Shown one piece after another: positions 8,724 through 17,102 of a DNA stretch of 64,000 nt; position 1 is the first letter of the stretch; each line of letters starts with the position of its first letter. Made by a program: the position numbers and the translations under genes. The notes under the pieces were generated by a model. It did not search any database. It was not told the origin of the DNA and saw only the letters and a program-made list of their open reading frames with translations. Origin of the DNA: Rhodohalobacter sulfatireducens (GTDB lineage: Bacteria > Bacteroidota > Rhodothermia > Balneolales > Balneolaceae); the NCBI RefSeq assembly GCF_022012475.1, contig NZ_JAKLWS010000001.1, forward strand, positions 186,001 to 250,000, read 5' to 3'.

Positions 8724-9512
8724 TTACTTCTGAACGACAATCGAAATCTGCGCTCCCTTCTCAACACTTAACATCTGTTTTGCATTTCCCTTATTGATAG
8801 CAATTTCCAGTTTACCTGAACTGCCGATATATGCTGCCGGTTCGCCATCCGGAACGGCACCGAAGGTGGGAACAATTTCATCCAAAATGGTATTTCCGAC
8901 ATAAATTTTGAGTCGTGCATCTCCAATAGTTTCTTTTATCAAAGAGGAGGGGATATTAGAAACCAGGTTTCCAAATCGATCGATGTGTACAATCCAACCC
9001 TGGATACCATCTTTATCGGAAATGGGAATTGCCCATCTGTATGTGACCAACTTTTCGAGTGGATCACCAAGTTCATCAATTGAAACTCCATTGGCAAGAT
9101 GTGCTGCCACCGGGGCAAAAATATCGCGTCCGTGAAAGGTCGTTGATCGATCTTCGCGCCAGAATTTTTCATTCTCGAGCTTTACGGCCTCGTAGCCAAA
9201 CTCTTCGCCAATCAATGAAAAGATCCCATTATCAGGCCCGACAAAAAGCTGATCTTTAATTTTAATGGCTACGGGTGTTCTATCGGTACCAACACCCGGG
9301 TCAACTACAACCAAGTGAACAGTTCCGGGAGGGAAATAGGGAGCAGAGTTGCGAACCACCCATGCGCCCGCCATTACATCCTGCGGAGGAATCTCATGAG
9401 AAATGTCAATGAAGCGGACGTCCGGAATAATATCCAGCATCACCGCTTTCATCACACTTACGTAATGATCCTGGGTTCCAAAGTCGGTTGTAAGTGTAAT
9501 TATGCGAGACAT
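8724..9512 (-). CDS. SAM hydrolase (S-adenosyl-L-methionine hydroxide adenosyltransferase, DUF62)
   Basis: A 262-residue member of the fluorinase/chlorinase superfamily that, in non-halogenating bacteria, hydrolyses SAM to adenosine and methionine. Diagnostic features are the N-terminus ITLTTDFGTQDHYVSVMKAV, the HEIPPQDV segment, VVVDPGVGTDR (about 88-98), FVGPDNGIFSL and a conserved RFGNLVSNI near residue 180. The DPGVG and FVGPDNG motifs are the SAM-binding signatures of the hydrolase group; I see no fluorinase-type insertion. The ATG is eight bases past the dnaN stop, so the two are likely co-transcribed. Confidence 0.88.
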   Translation of the reverse strand: MSRIITLTTDFGTQDHYVSVMKAVMLDIIPDVRFIDISHEIPPQDVMAGAWVVRNSAPYFPPGTVHLVVVDPGVGTDRTPVAIKIKDQLFVGPDNGIFSLIGEEFGYEAVKLENEKFWREDRSTTFHGRDIFAPVAAHLANGVSIDELGDPLEKLVTYRWAIPISDKDGIQGWIVHIDRFGNLVSNIPSSLIKETIGDARLKIYVGNTILDEIVPTFGAVPDGEPAAYIGSSGKLEIAINKGNAKQMLSVEKGAQISIVVQK

Positions 9513-9520
9513 CGCGAATT

Positions 9521-10636
9521 TTATGCATAGCTGTTAAGCATCACCGGCATAACGAGCATCAGCATCTGTTCGCCCTCTTCTTCTTCGGCCGGTTTTACAA
9601 TTCCTGCGCGGTTTGGAGTAGAGAATTCAAATTTGGCTTCATCGCCGTCAACATTACTCAGCACGTCACCCAGGTATTTTGCGTTAAATCCAATTTCCAT
9701 CTCATCAAAACTGTATTCACAGGAAATTGTTTCTTTCGCCTCGCTGCTCATATCCAGGTCTTCGGCTCGGATTGTTATTTTATCATTTTTAAGCTGCAGG
9801 CGAATCTGGCGTGTTGTACTGCTGGAAAAAACAGATACACGACGAACTGTAGCCAACATCTGGTTTTTGTCGATTAGCAAGTTCTTGTCGTTATCTCTCG
9901 GGATTACTGATTCGTAATTAGGATACTGTTCATTGATTAATCTTGTGATGACAATAGTACTGCCGCTCTTGAATTGAGCGTGATCATCGGAAACAATAAG
10001 ATCTGTAGAATCGTCATCCAGTGCTTTCGAGATGAGGCTAAGTGCTTTATCCGGTACAATAAACGAAAGTGGTGTCTCTGAAGTGAAATTTTGATTCACA
10101 TATTTCACCAACCGGTGACCATCCGTTGCTACAAATTTTGTCTCGTTTTCCCCGATATCAAAATAGACCCCCATCATCGCAGGGCGAAGGTCATCGGTTG
10201 AGACGGCAAACATCGTCTTTCCAATTGCATTTTGAAGAAGCTTGGTATCTGTTGAAAGATTTGTACCGCCATCCATATTTGGAATTTCAGGAAATTCATC
10301 TGCTTCTTCGCCAACCAGCTTATATTTTCCTTTATCGGTTTTAAATTCCACGTTTTGATCCTCATCCACCTCAAAGAAGACCGGTATATTGGGAAGTTGA
10401 CGCAGTGTTTCTTGCAGGCGTTTGGCCGGGATCGCTACAGACCCCTCCTCTTCGATATCGGCATCAATGTACTCAATTATTGAGATCTCAAGATCCGTGG
10501 CCGTTAGCTTCAATCGGCCATCTTCACTTTCAAACAAAATGGTTTCAAGAATAGGCAGAGTGGCTTTCGTGGGTACAGCTCCAATCACGGCTGAGAGTCC
10601 CTGGTTCAGATCGTTACTTGATACATTAAATTTCAT
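9521..10636 (-). CDS. dnaN: DNA polymerase III subunit beta (sliding clamp)
   Basis: A 371-residue clamp that dimerises around DNA and tethers replicative polymerase. The N-terminus MKFNVSSNDLNQGLSAVIGAVPTKATLPILE is the standard first clamp domain; three repeated domains are evident, with the central-domain motif ATDGHRLV and the typical C-terminal ending MLMLVMPVMLNSYA that forms the partner-binding pocket edge. Length agrees with the family (about 370). dnaN is not next to dnaA in this window, so it gives no direct clue to the origin. Followed after eight bases by the SAM hydrolase gene. Confidence 0.96.
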   Translation of the reverse strand: MKFNVSSNDLNQGLSAVIGAVPTKATLPILETILFESEDGRLKLTATDLEISIIEYIDADIEEEGSVAIPAKRLQETLRQLPNIPVFFEVDEDQNVEFKTDKGKYKLVGEEADEFPEIPNMDGGTNLSTDTKLLQNAIGKTMFAVSTDDLRPAMMGVYFDIGENETKFVATDGHRLVKYVNQNFTSETPLSFIVPDKALSLISKALDDDSTDLIVSDDHAQFKSGSTIVITRLINEQYPNYESVIPRDNDKNLLIDKNQMLATVRRVSVFSSSTTRQIRLQLKNDKITIRAEDLDMSSEAKETISCEYSFDEMEIGFNAKYLGDVLSNVDGDEAKFEFSTPNRAGIVKPAEEEEGEQMLMLVMPVMLNSYA

Positions 10637-10969
10637 ACAATTGTCTGGTCAGTTATTAAATGTCAGGTATGGAAAATATCACTTTTTAGTTCCGATTCTC
10701 AATTATTCATACATGTTTCAGGAACCATTTCTATTCAGCCTATACTAACAAATCCTGTCTCTTCCTGCAACCGTCAAACAACTGATTTTGCGATATTCGG
10801 GCAAGCTTTCACCATCTCTTTTTATATCAATTGTCTTTCGTTAGATTAGTTTCGAAATTCATCTAAACAGCAGACTGATTTATGATTTCATTCTACCTGG
10901 TAATGTTTGTTTTGCCTGTTTTGATTATTGTCACTGCGGTTATCCTTGCGAATAAAAAATCACAGCGCA
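10637..10969. other. Intergenic region between divergent dnaN and symporter genes
   Basis: About 330 bases holding the promoters of two divergent genes. An ATG at 10883 opens a hydrophobic peptide that ends after 13 codons, so I do not call a gene. Confidence 0.45.
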
Positions 10970-12463
10970 ATGGATGAAACACAGTCTCTTTCTATTGCCC
11001 TCGATCCTTACGCTATTTCCGCATTTGCAGGGTATCTTCTTTTTTTGATTGGGATTGGAATCTATTCCTCGAGATTCTCCTCAAAAGGAATCAGCGAATA
11101 TTTCATCGGCGGACGAAAGATGAATCGTTTTGTGGTGGCACTTTCTGCCGTTGTATCGGGACGAAGTGCCTGGCTGTTACTTGGGGTGACCGGGATGGCA
11201 TATGCCCAGGGCCCCTCGGCAATTTGGGCGGTAGCTGGTTACATCATCGTTGAGTTATTCCTGTTTCTTTACTACGCTCGCAGACTTCGAAACTTTACAG
11301 AAAAAAGAAATTGTATTACTGTTCCCGATTTTTTTGCTGATCGGTTCAATGATCAAAATGGATATCTGCGCCTTATGATTGTTGTGATCTTTCTCATATT
11401 TATGATTGGCTACGTTTCAGCACAGTTCGTAGCAGGTGGTAAGGCTTTTGCTTCCGGGTTCGGAATGAATCAGGATTTGGGAATTCTGGTTACAGCAATT
11501 ATTGTACTTGCATATACAATTGTTGGAGGTTTTCTTGCCGTAAGCCTCACCGATATGTTCCAGGCAATACTGATGATCTTCGCTTTGGTTGCCCTCCCGA
11601 TAATTGCAATTTACGATGCAGGGGGCCTCTCACAATTGCTTATACAACTATCAGAGATGGATATTGCTTATGTCGATCCCTTTGCAATCTCTGTAGGTGC
11701 AGCCATTGGGTTTTTAGGAATTGGACTGGGTTCACCCGGCAATCCTCATATCCTTGCCAGGTATATGTCCATCGATGATTCCAAGCAGCTTCGAATTGCT
11801 GCTGTTATTGGTACCATTTGGAATGTATTAATGGCATGGGGTGCGGTTTTCATTGGACTTGCCGGCCGTGCATTTTTCCCCGAAGTAGATATGCTCCCAG
11901 CAAGCGACACCGAGAATCTGTTTCCATTTTTAGCTCAGCAACATCTCCATCCCATACTTTTTGGTATTGTTCTGGCTTCAATTTTTGCAGCCATTATGTC
12001 TACCGCTGATTCCCAATTACTTGTTGCAGCCTCAAGTGTTGTTCGTGATGTGTATGATAAAATCATCAAGAAGAACGAAATCATTCCACAAAAACGTCTT
12101 GTTCTTTACAGCCGGTCTGTTGTGTTTCTTTTGGTCGTGCTTTCTCTTCTCTTTGGGTTTCTCGCTGAGGATCTGGTTTTTTGGCTTGTGCTCTTCGCCT
12201 GGGCCGGATTGGGAGCATCCATTGGGCCAACTTCCATTCTTGCCCTTTACTGGAAAGGTACCACCCGTGCCGGAGTTTATGCCGGCTTGATTACCGGAAC
12301 ACTCGTAACGATCGCATGGTATTATATCCCGGTCTTGAAAGATTCTTTATACGAATTGATTCCGGGATTTCTTGCCGCACTTCTCGCTACCTGGATCGTA
12401 AGCCTGTATACCGAACCGGCTCCTCAGGTTGAACAGGCATTTGAGGATATGAGGGACTCCTAA
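10970..12463 (+). CDS. Sodium:solute symporter (SSS family, PutP-like)
   Basis: Inner-membrane Na+-coupled symporter of about 497 residues with some 13 hydrophobic segments. The N-terminal region GYLLFLIGIGIYSSRF and SEYFIGGRKMNRFVVALSAVVSGRSAWLLLG, plus the GVAIG-like segment GAAIGFLGIGLGSPGNPHILARYMS, match the proline/glucose SSS branch; GSPGNPHILARYMS corresponds to the PutP sugar/proline signature G.P..LaRym. The ATG at 10970 is chosen over an in-frame TTG at 10928 because it places the first helix at the usual position. Proline is the best guess for substrate from the resemblance to PutP, but this is not proven. Confidence 0.85.
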   Translation: MDETQSLSIALDPYAISAFAGYLLFLIGIGIYSSRFSSKGISEYFIGGRKMNRFVVALSAVVSGRSAWLLLGVTGMAYAQGPSAIWAVAGYIIVELFLFLYYARRLRNFTEKRNCITVPDFFADRFNDQNGYLRLMIVVIFLIFMIGYVSAQFVAGGKAFASGFGMNQDLGILVTAIIVLAYTIVGGFLAVSLTDMFQAILMIFALVALPIIAIYDAGGLSQLLIQLSEMDIAYVDPFAISVGAAIGFLGIGLGSPGNPHILARYMSIDDSKQLRIAAVIGTIWNVLMAWGAVFIGLAGRAFFPEVDMLPASDTENLFPFLAQQHLHPILFGIVLASIFAAIMSTADSQLLVAASSVVRDVYDKIIKKNEIIPQKRLVLYSRSVVFLLVVLSLLFGFLAEDLVFWLVLFAWAGLGASIGPTSILALYWKGTTRAGVYAGLITGTLVTIAWYYIPVLKDSLYELIPGFLAALLATWIVSLYTEPAPQVEQAFEDMRDS

Positions 12464-12514
12464 TTGATTAAATAGCGTGAATTCTACATAAGAATCGTGA
12501 ATATGTCGCTCCCC

Positions 12515-12705
12515 TCATGCATACCCTCGATACGACGGGGTGTAAGGCGGGGCTAGGGAGGTTTGTGTCCCCTTGAGGGTCCCGAACCGTCGGGACGCCT
12601 TTAGGCGGGAGGGGTGTACATCCCCCTGTTCGCTCCGCTCACTTCCCCCTTCAAAGGCACCCCTAAATCCCCTCCTTGGAAAAGGAGGGGGATCTTTTGT
12701 CGCGC
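12515..12705. repeat. GC-rich intergenic repeat with short palindromes
   Basis: Between two convergent genes. It is clearly more GC-rich than its surroundings and contains GGGTCCCGAACCGTCGGGAC and CCCCTCCTTGGAAAAGGAGGG (hairpins). Similar CCCCTTC/GAAGGGG hairpins recur at about 21157, 43979, 50542 and 58588, so this belongs to a dispersed family of intergenic repeats. Confidence 0.55.
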
Positions 12706-12725
12706 TTAGGTCACATTTATTTACA

Positions 12726-14120
12726 TTAATCAAACAGGTTTTTGATGAACCCGATGATTCCCTTCTTCTCTTTTTTCTTTTTCTTCTTGCCGGATCTTCC
12801 GCCTTCAAGCTGATCGAATGTAGGTCTCGGCAATTCGTGTAGTTTATGTGCAGAGCGTTTTTTCTTCTTGTTGGATCTTCCGCGGCTCTTTCCGCGTCCG
12901 CCTCGCTTATTTTTCGATTTAGATTTTTTCCCGCGAGTGGAAAGCTTGTCTTTCACACTCTTAGGCAGCGGTACTTCTTCCGGTGCGTACCCCAGTGATT
13001 TGCAAATGGCATTGATATCACTTCGGTCCTGTTTGGATACAAGGCTGATAATTCTTGTGGCTTTTCCATCACCCACCAATTCGGCCCTTAATTTATACTC
13101 ATTAACATCTTCCGGAACATCATAGTTAATTACGTGATCGGTATGCTCAATTGGAATGTCTGCAGCAGACATCTGTCCAACAATCAGGTGTTGAACATTT
13201 CCGGATTTAAAACGTCCGAACCGTTCATCAAATGTACCCTTGTCTGTCTTATCATGAATACTAACGGCCCGCTTGTTACTTTTCCGAAAAATTTTATACA
13301 AACGGTCCGCTGTTTTCCTTGATGCAGTAAATATGACAGCGGATGCAGAATCCGGCTTATGATTTTCAATGTGAGCCATTAACGTAGAGATCTTAGATCT
13401 GGGCGGTACGTTAATATAATACTGTGTTAAGTCCTTGGTAATTTTTGGCTTTTCTTGCTCCTTGGAAGCAGGCTTCTGCTTCTCTGAACTCTTCGAATCA
13501 CTCTTCTTTTTTAACGTAACCAGTTCCGGGTCTTTAAGCATCTGATCCTCCGCCTCACGCAGTTCTTTACTGTCTTTAGCGGCCGTAAATATTCGCTGGC
13601 AATTTCCGATCACCCGGTTCGAAATCGCCTCAATTGCCGACCAGTCCTCCACAAGTTCAGCCTGGTCTACAATTAATTGCTGAACCTCACGGAAAATAAT
13701 CCTGCCCTCCTCAAGAACTTCAGAGAAACGCTTGGGTGTAGCAACGATTACAACCGGCCCTTTGGTTAAAGCATTGAGCTGTTCCTTGGGATCACCATCC
13801 TCGGTTATACAGGCACTCTCGATGGATGCATGATAGCCGATGGCCCATATCCATTCATCCAGAACCTTGGCACGCTCTTTATCGGCCGTTACAATGACAG
13901 CTCGAGTTCCCTGGCGGCGATCCGATTTCGAAATTTCATTCAACATCGAAATCAGGTAACCTACCTCAGGGTCTTCTTCGATGGTTGTATTTATGACAAG
14001 ATCTTTCTTCTCTTGTACAGCCTTAAAAATTTTCTTTTGTAACGGTGAGGGGCTTTCAAGTTTAACATCATTCAACCCCTTCAAAATATCAGAACTCAGT
14101 CGAAATTGATTAAACGACAA
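12726..14120 (-). CDS. DEAD-box helicase-like protein lacking ATPase motifs
   Basis: A 464-residue protein with the outline of an RNA helicase: a Q-motif-like start (FNQFRLSSDILKGL...PSPLQKKIF), two RecA-like halves (about 25-200 and 235-370) and a very basic tail rich in Lys/Arg/Gly (about 385-464). Motif I should read AxxGxGKT but is INTTIEEDPE; motif II should be DEAD but is VDQAE; motif III SAT is FTAAK; motif VI HRxGR is absent (KLRAELVGDG). Motif Ib (ATPKRF) and the motif V region (MSAADIPIEHTDHVINYD) remain. It therefore looks like a non-hydrolysing RNA-binding relative of DEAD-box proteins. The reading frame is intact and long, so it is probably not a dying pseudogene. Confidence 0.7.
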   Translation of the reverse strand: MSFNQFRLSSDILKGLNDVKLESPSPLQKKIFKAVQEKKDLVINTTIEEDPEVGYLISMLNEISKSDRRQGTRAVIVTADKERAKVLDEWIWAIGYHASIESACITEDGDPKEQLNALTKGPVVIVATPKRFSEVLEEGRIIFREVQQLIVDQAELVEDWSAIEAISNRVIGNCQRIFTAAKDSKELREAEDQMLKDPELVTLKKKSDSKSSEKQKPASKEQEKPKITKDLTQYYINVPPRSKISTLMAHIENHKPDSASAVIFTASRKTADRLYKIFRKSNKRAVSIHDKTDKGTFDERFGRFKSGNVQHLIVGQMSAADIPIEHTDHVINYDVPEDVNEYKLRAELVGDGKATRIISLVSKQDRSDINAICKSLGYAPEEVPLPKSVKDKLSTRGKKSKSKNKRGGRGKSRGRSNKKKKRSAHKLHELPRPTFDQLEGGRSGKKKKKKEKKGIIGFIKNLFD

Positions 14121-14959
14121 TGTGGTACCTCTTCAATTTTGATCAACATTTCAATTAACAAATGGCAGCAACCTGCCTTATGGCCGATGATCAAAAAAGA
14201 ATATTCCTTACGAGAAACTCAGGTTTAAGTAAATGCCCAAAACGTACAATGTCAGACAAAATTCATATCAGATCACATCAAGTAATCCAGTGATCTTTCT
14301 CGCCAAATTTGTAAAAAAAATACTCTTCTATCAGCCTTCAAAAATAACTGCCTCAATTAAGCAATGTATCTATCTATTAACGCACACAGCATTCTCTTCT
14401 TATAATTGCTTACGCAGTAACTTTCAATCCAGTTTACACATACACGGGTTAGCTCTGCGATAAAACAAACTAGCTGTCACCCTTCAAATTGCTATGTAAA
14501 CTCAGTTGGTCACCACTTTTTTTGCGATGACTTTGGTTCTTTGAAAATAAATCTCAGATGAATGCATTCCAACTGATTTTTTGATTGAATATGGATCACT
14601 GTTTATCAAGTCGCTTGATGAGTCTAAAATCCCGCTTTAAATCAAGGGAAGTGGCTTTGAGAGGATTTTTCCGGTCGAATAATTTGATAAGTTCAATTTC
14701 ATACTCCAATCATTCGCCATATCTATCCATCAGCTGATAGAGGAATACTCCTTTCATAAATTTATACCGCCAATCACGTTACTGACTAATCTACATGGTG
14801 CAGGGAGTGATTATTAACCTTTATTTGTATATACAAATGTAATTTTTATATCTATCTTTATAATAAAAAAGCTTAGGTATCCGAATGTGTTGCATTCATT
14901 AAGCGTTTTATTTTATGTACTTTATTACAAAACAAACCATTCAGAAAACCTTAGATAAA
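14121..14959. other. Long AT-rich intergenic region
   Basis: About 840 bases between divergent genes. Small open frames here (such as 14233-14463) have no family features or good starts. The 60 bases ahead of the SRAP-like gene (about 14820-14880) are very AT-rich and likely hold its promoter. I see no RNA gene or repeat. Confidence 0.45.
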
Positions 14960-15589
14960 ATGGCTAAAAGAGTCGCTTTTTTTGCATCCAAAGAAGAGGT
15001 TGAGGAGTACTATAACATTCAAACAAATAAGCAGGCATTGTTTGAGCCACACTATAACCTTTCACCCGGGCATCAATTGCCTGTTATTATACTTAATAAT
15101 GGTGAGCCGGAAATTACTCGTGTACGGTGGGGACAGATGGGAGCGAACAGAGCTGAGCAAACGACAACAGAGAAAGAGAAGGTTCTTGACGAACTCAAGA
15201 AAAATCATGTGAAACGATGCATCCTTTCACTCAGTGGCTTCTTCGTATGGAAAGATGACGAGGAGAAAAATCATCCCTTCTTCATACGTCTTTTAAATAA
15301 TGCAGTAATGTCGGTAGCAGGACTTTATTACGAGGGAGATGAATCCTTCGTAAGCATTATAACTACTGAAGCCAACACACTTGTTGAGCCGATGTCTGCA
15401 ACCATGCCGATGATGTTAGATCGCCCGACAGCATTACAATGGCTCGATCCCGGGATTGATCTCGAAGACCTGCTTAAAGAAGCCGGCAACCTGTTTATGC
15501 TTACAGACCTTTCCGTATTGCGCGTGAGTAAGAAAGTGAATGATCCCACGAATAACAGCCCGGAAATTATCCAGCCGATTCCGAAGTAG
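14960..15589 (+). CDS. SRAP (YedK/HMCES-like) protein with catalytic residues replaced
   Basis: Homologous over its length to the SOS-response-associated peptidase family, whose members crosslink to abasic sites in single-stranded DNA through Cys2. Family landmarks can be matched: MAKRVAFF for MCGRF, HYNLSP for RYNxAP, CILSLSGFFVW for ADGWFEW, HPFFIR, SATMPMML for HDRMPVIL and the ending IIQPIP. At the positions of YedK Cys2, Glu105 and His160 this protein has Ala, Val and Ser, and the NAR segment is shifted (ANRAEQ). The ATG at 14960 aligns with the family N-terminus; an upstream in-frame ATG at 14915 would add 15 residues, which also would block N-terminal chemistry. It overlaps the convergent MscS gene by 23 bases. 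Fold kept, chemistry apparently lost. Confidence 0.75.
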   Translation: MAKRVAFFASKEEVEEYYNIQTNKQALFEPHYNLSPGHQLPVIILNNGEPEITRVRWGQMGANRAEQTTTEKEKVLDELKKNHVKRCILSLSGFFVWKDDEEKNHPFFIRLLNNAVMSVAGLYYEGDESFVSIITTEANTLVEPMSATMPMMLDRPTALQWLDPGIDLEDLLKEAGNLFMLTDLSVLRVSKKVNDPTNNSPEIIQPIPK

Positions 15590-16514
15590 AAGGAGGTTTG
15601 GGCTGTAGATCGGGTTTTCCTTCAATCTGGTTTTGGTAGATTCGAAGCGTATTGTAGGCAAAATCTATATCCGGCTCAGCCAGAAGTTTATCTAATATAT
15701 CTTCCCAGATCAGTTGGTTGAGCCCGCGGCGCCTGCGAGCATGAGAAAGATGACGAATCGTTAGCTTCACACCTACTTCTACAACTTCAGTATAAACAAT
15801 CGGGGTCAGGTTTTTGTATTGAATGAGATACGATTTTTTTGCCCTGCGTATCTGCTGCTCAGCATCGGCCACGTAATCCTCAGAATGACTGTTGACAATA
15901 TCGGTGAGTAATTCTTTGGCTTTTCTCCAATTACTCTCGAATGTCACCACAATCTCAATCTCATTCCATATAAAATTAAAATCACTCGTGTAGTTGGCGA
16001 TGGAGTTTTGCAGTACATGGTGGTTAGGAATATGTATCACACGACCCGTGCTTTGATCAGATTTAGTCCAGTTACCAATTTCGAGGATTGTAAATTTGAA
16101 AAACCGAATATCAATCACATCTCCTTTTCGGTCGCCAATTTCAATGCGGTCTCCCACCACAAAAGGTTTACGCCAAATGAGAAAGAGCCAACCCGCCATA
16201 TCTGTTACCGGATCGCGGAGGGCAATTGCCAAACCTGCTGATAAAAGGCCTAAAAAGGTAGCTACGGAGGCCATTCCCTGAAACCAAATCCGCCCAATCA
16301 ACAAAAACCCAAGAAAGCTTAAAAAGTAGGTTAAATTTTTACGCCACTTGTATCTGACTGAATCATCCTCTGTCTGGCGGCGCACAATTCGAATCACAAT
16401 AAACCGGATTGCAATCAGAACCAGGACTATAATTACAGACTCAATTAAGTTGCCATAATCCAGGTAGATATTCGACAAAACTTCTTTTATAGATTGGCTT
16501 GCTTCCTCGTTCAT
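15567..16514 (-). CDS. Mechanosensitive ion channel, MscS family
   Basis: A 315-residue inner-membrane channel. Hydrophobic helices at about residues 22-43 and 62-80 precede the pore helix SVATFLGLLSAGLAIALRDPVTDMAGW (about 83-110), which has the Gly/Ala pattern of MscS TM3. The beta domain segment KPFVVGDRIEIGDRKGDVIDIRFFKFTILE is the classic MscS cytoplasmic beta-barrel signature, and IPNHHVLQNSIANYT follows. The C-terminal part is a cytoplasmic alpha/beta vestibule. It is unlike the channel at 1-391 in detail. Its 3' end overlaps the SRAP-like gene end to end. Confidence 0.88.
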   Translation of the reverse strand: MNEEASQSIKEVLSNIYLDYGNLIESVIIVLVLIAIRFIVIRIVRRQTEDDSVRYKWRKNLTYFLSFLGFLLIGRIWFQGMASVATFLGLLSAGLAIALRDPVTDMAGWLFLIWRKPFVVGDRIEIGDRKGDVIDIRFFKFTILEIGNWTKSDQSTGRVIHIPNHHVLQNSIANYTSDFNFIWNEIEIVVTFESNWRKAKELLTDIVNSHSEDYVADAEQQIRRAKKSYLIQYKNLTPIVYTEVVEVGVKLTIRHLSHARRRRGLNQLIWEDILDKLLAEPDIDFAYNTLRIYQNQIEGKPDLQPKPPSTSESAG

Positions 16515-16581
16515 CTTATTTCTTATATTTTGAGCGGTTTAGAACAATTAAAAGAGTTGCAATATGTTATACCTTTACCAC

Positions 16582-16612
16582 TTTGTTAAAAGTATAAATA
16601 GTGATATTTTTA
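16582..16612 (+). promoter_or_regulatory. Bacteroidota-type promoter of secG
   Basis: TTTG at 16582-16585, 19 bases, then TATTTTTA at 16605-16612, close to the -33/-7 consensus (TTTG-N19-TAnnTTTG) used by the primary sigma factor in Bacteroidota. It lies 33 bases before the secG ATG. Confidence 0.45.
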
Positions 16613-16644
16613 CACTCTTTGCAACAAACTGAAAACTTTATTTT

Positions 16645-17040
16645 ATGCTTTACGGAATTATTATATCGCTGATTACTCTAATCTGTATTTTACTGATTGT
16701 AGTAATCTTATTACAACCCGGCCAAAAAGAGGGATTGTCGGGTGGATTGGCTGCCGGAATGGCCGGTGGTTCTTCAATGGGAGCACGCCGAACGGCCGAT
16801 CTCCTGTCTAAAACAACCGCTGTTCTTGCCGGACTTTTTCTCGGTTTAAGTGTGCTTGCGAATTTTGCTATCGACAATGAAGAAACCAATCAAAGTACAA
16901 TTCAACAGCAATCGAATTTTGGAGAGCCGGTTGAACAACAGGACTTTACGGTTCCTTCCGAGACAGAATCAGCCGTACCACAACAGCAAGAAGACTTTGA
17001 TACCGGCGATCAGGGCTCAACTGACGGCGGAAGTAATTAA
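16645..17040 (+). CDS. secG: Preprotein translocase subunit SecG
   Basis: A 131-residue small subunit of the Sec translocon. Two membrane helices (about residues 3-22 and 52-70) flank the conserved cytoplasmic loop LLQPGQKEGLSGGLA...MGARRTADLLSKTTAVLA, which contains the SecG signature. The C-terminal 55 residues are Gln/Glu/Ser-rich and probably disordered, an extension often seen in this phylum. Followed by a strong terminator at 17063. Confidence 0.93.
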   Translation: MLYGIIISLITLICILLIVVILLQPGQKEGLSGGLAAGMAGGSSMGARRTADLLSKTTAVLAGLFLGLSVLANFAIDNEETNQSTIQQQSNFGEPVEQQDFTVPSETESAVPQQQEDFDTGDQGSTDGGSN

Positions 17041-17062
17041 TCTGATACACAAATGAATATTT

Positions 17063-17098
17063 AACCCCGGATTGATATCATCAATTCGGGGTTTTTTA
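17063..17098. terminator. Bidirectional terminator between secG and ackA
   Basis: Arms AACCCCGGATTGAT and ATCAATTCGGGGTT (14 bp, one mismatch) with a 3-base loop, followed by TTTTTT; the complementary strand ends in AA. It serves secG and possibly the convergent ackA. Confidence 0.8.
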
Positions 17099-17102
17099 TT
17101 GG

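Noticed and set aside
10883-10969. Possible small hydrophobic protein upstream of the SSS symporter
   Set aside because: The ATG at 10883 runs into a stop after 13 codons, and the remaining hydrophobic stretch lies in another frame without a start.
14233-14463. 76-codon frame in the 14.1-14.9 kb gap
   Set aside because: No ribosome-binding support, no recognisable motif, AT-rich composition like surrounding non-coding DNA.
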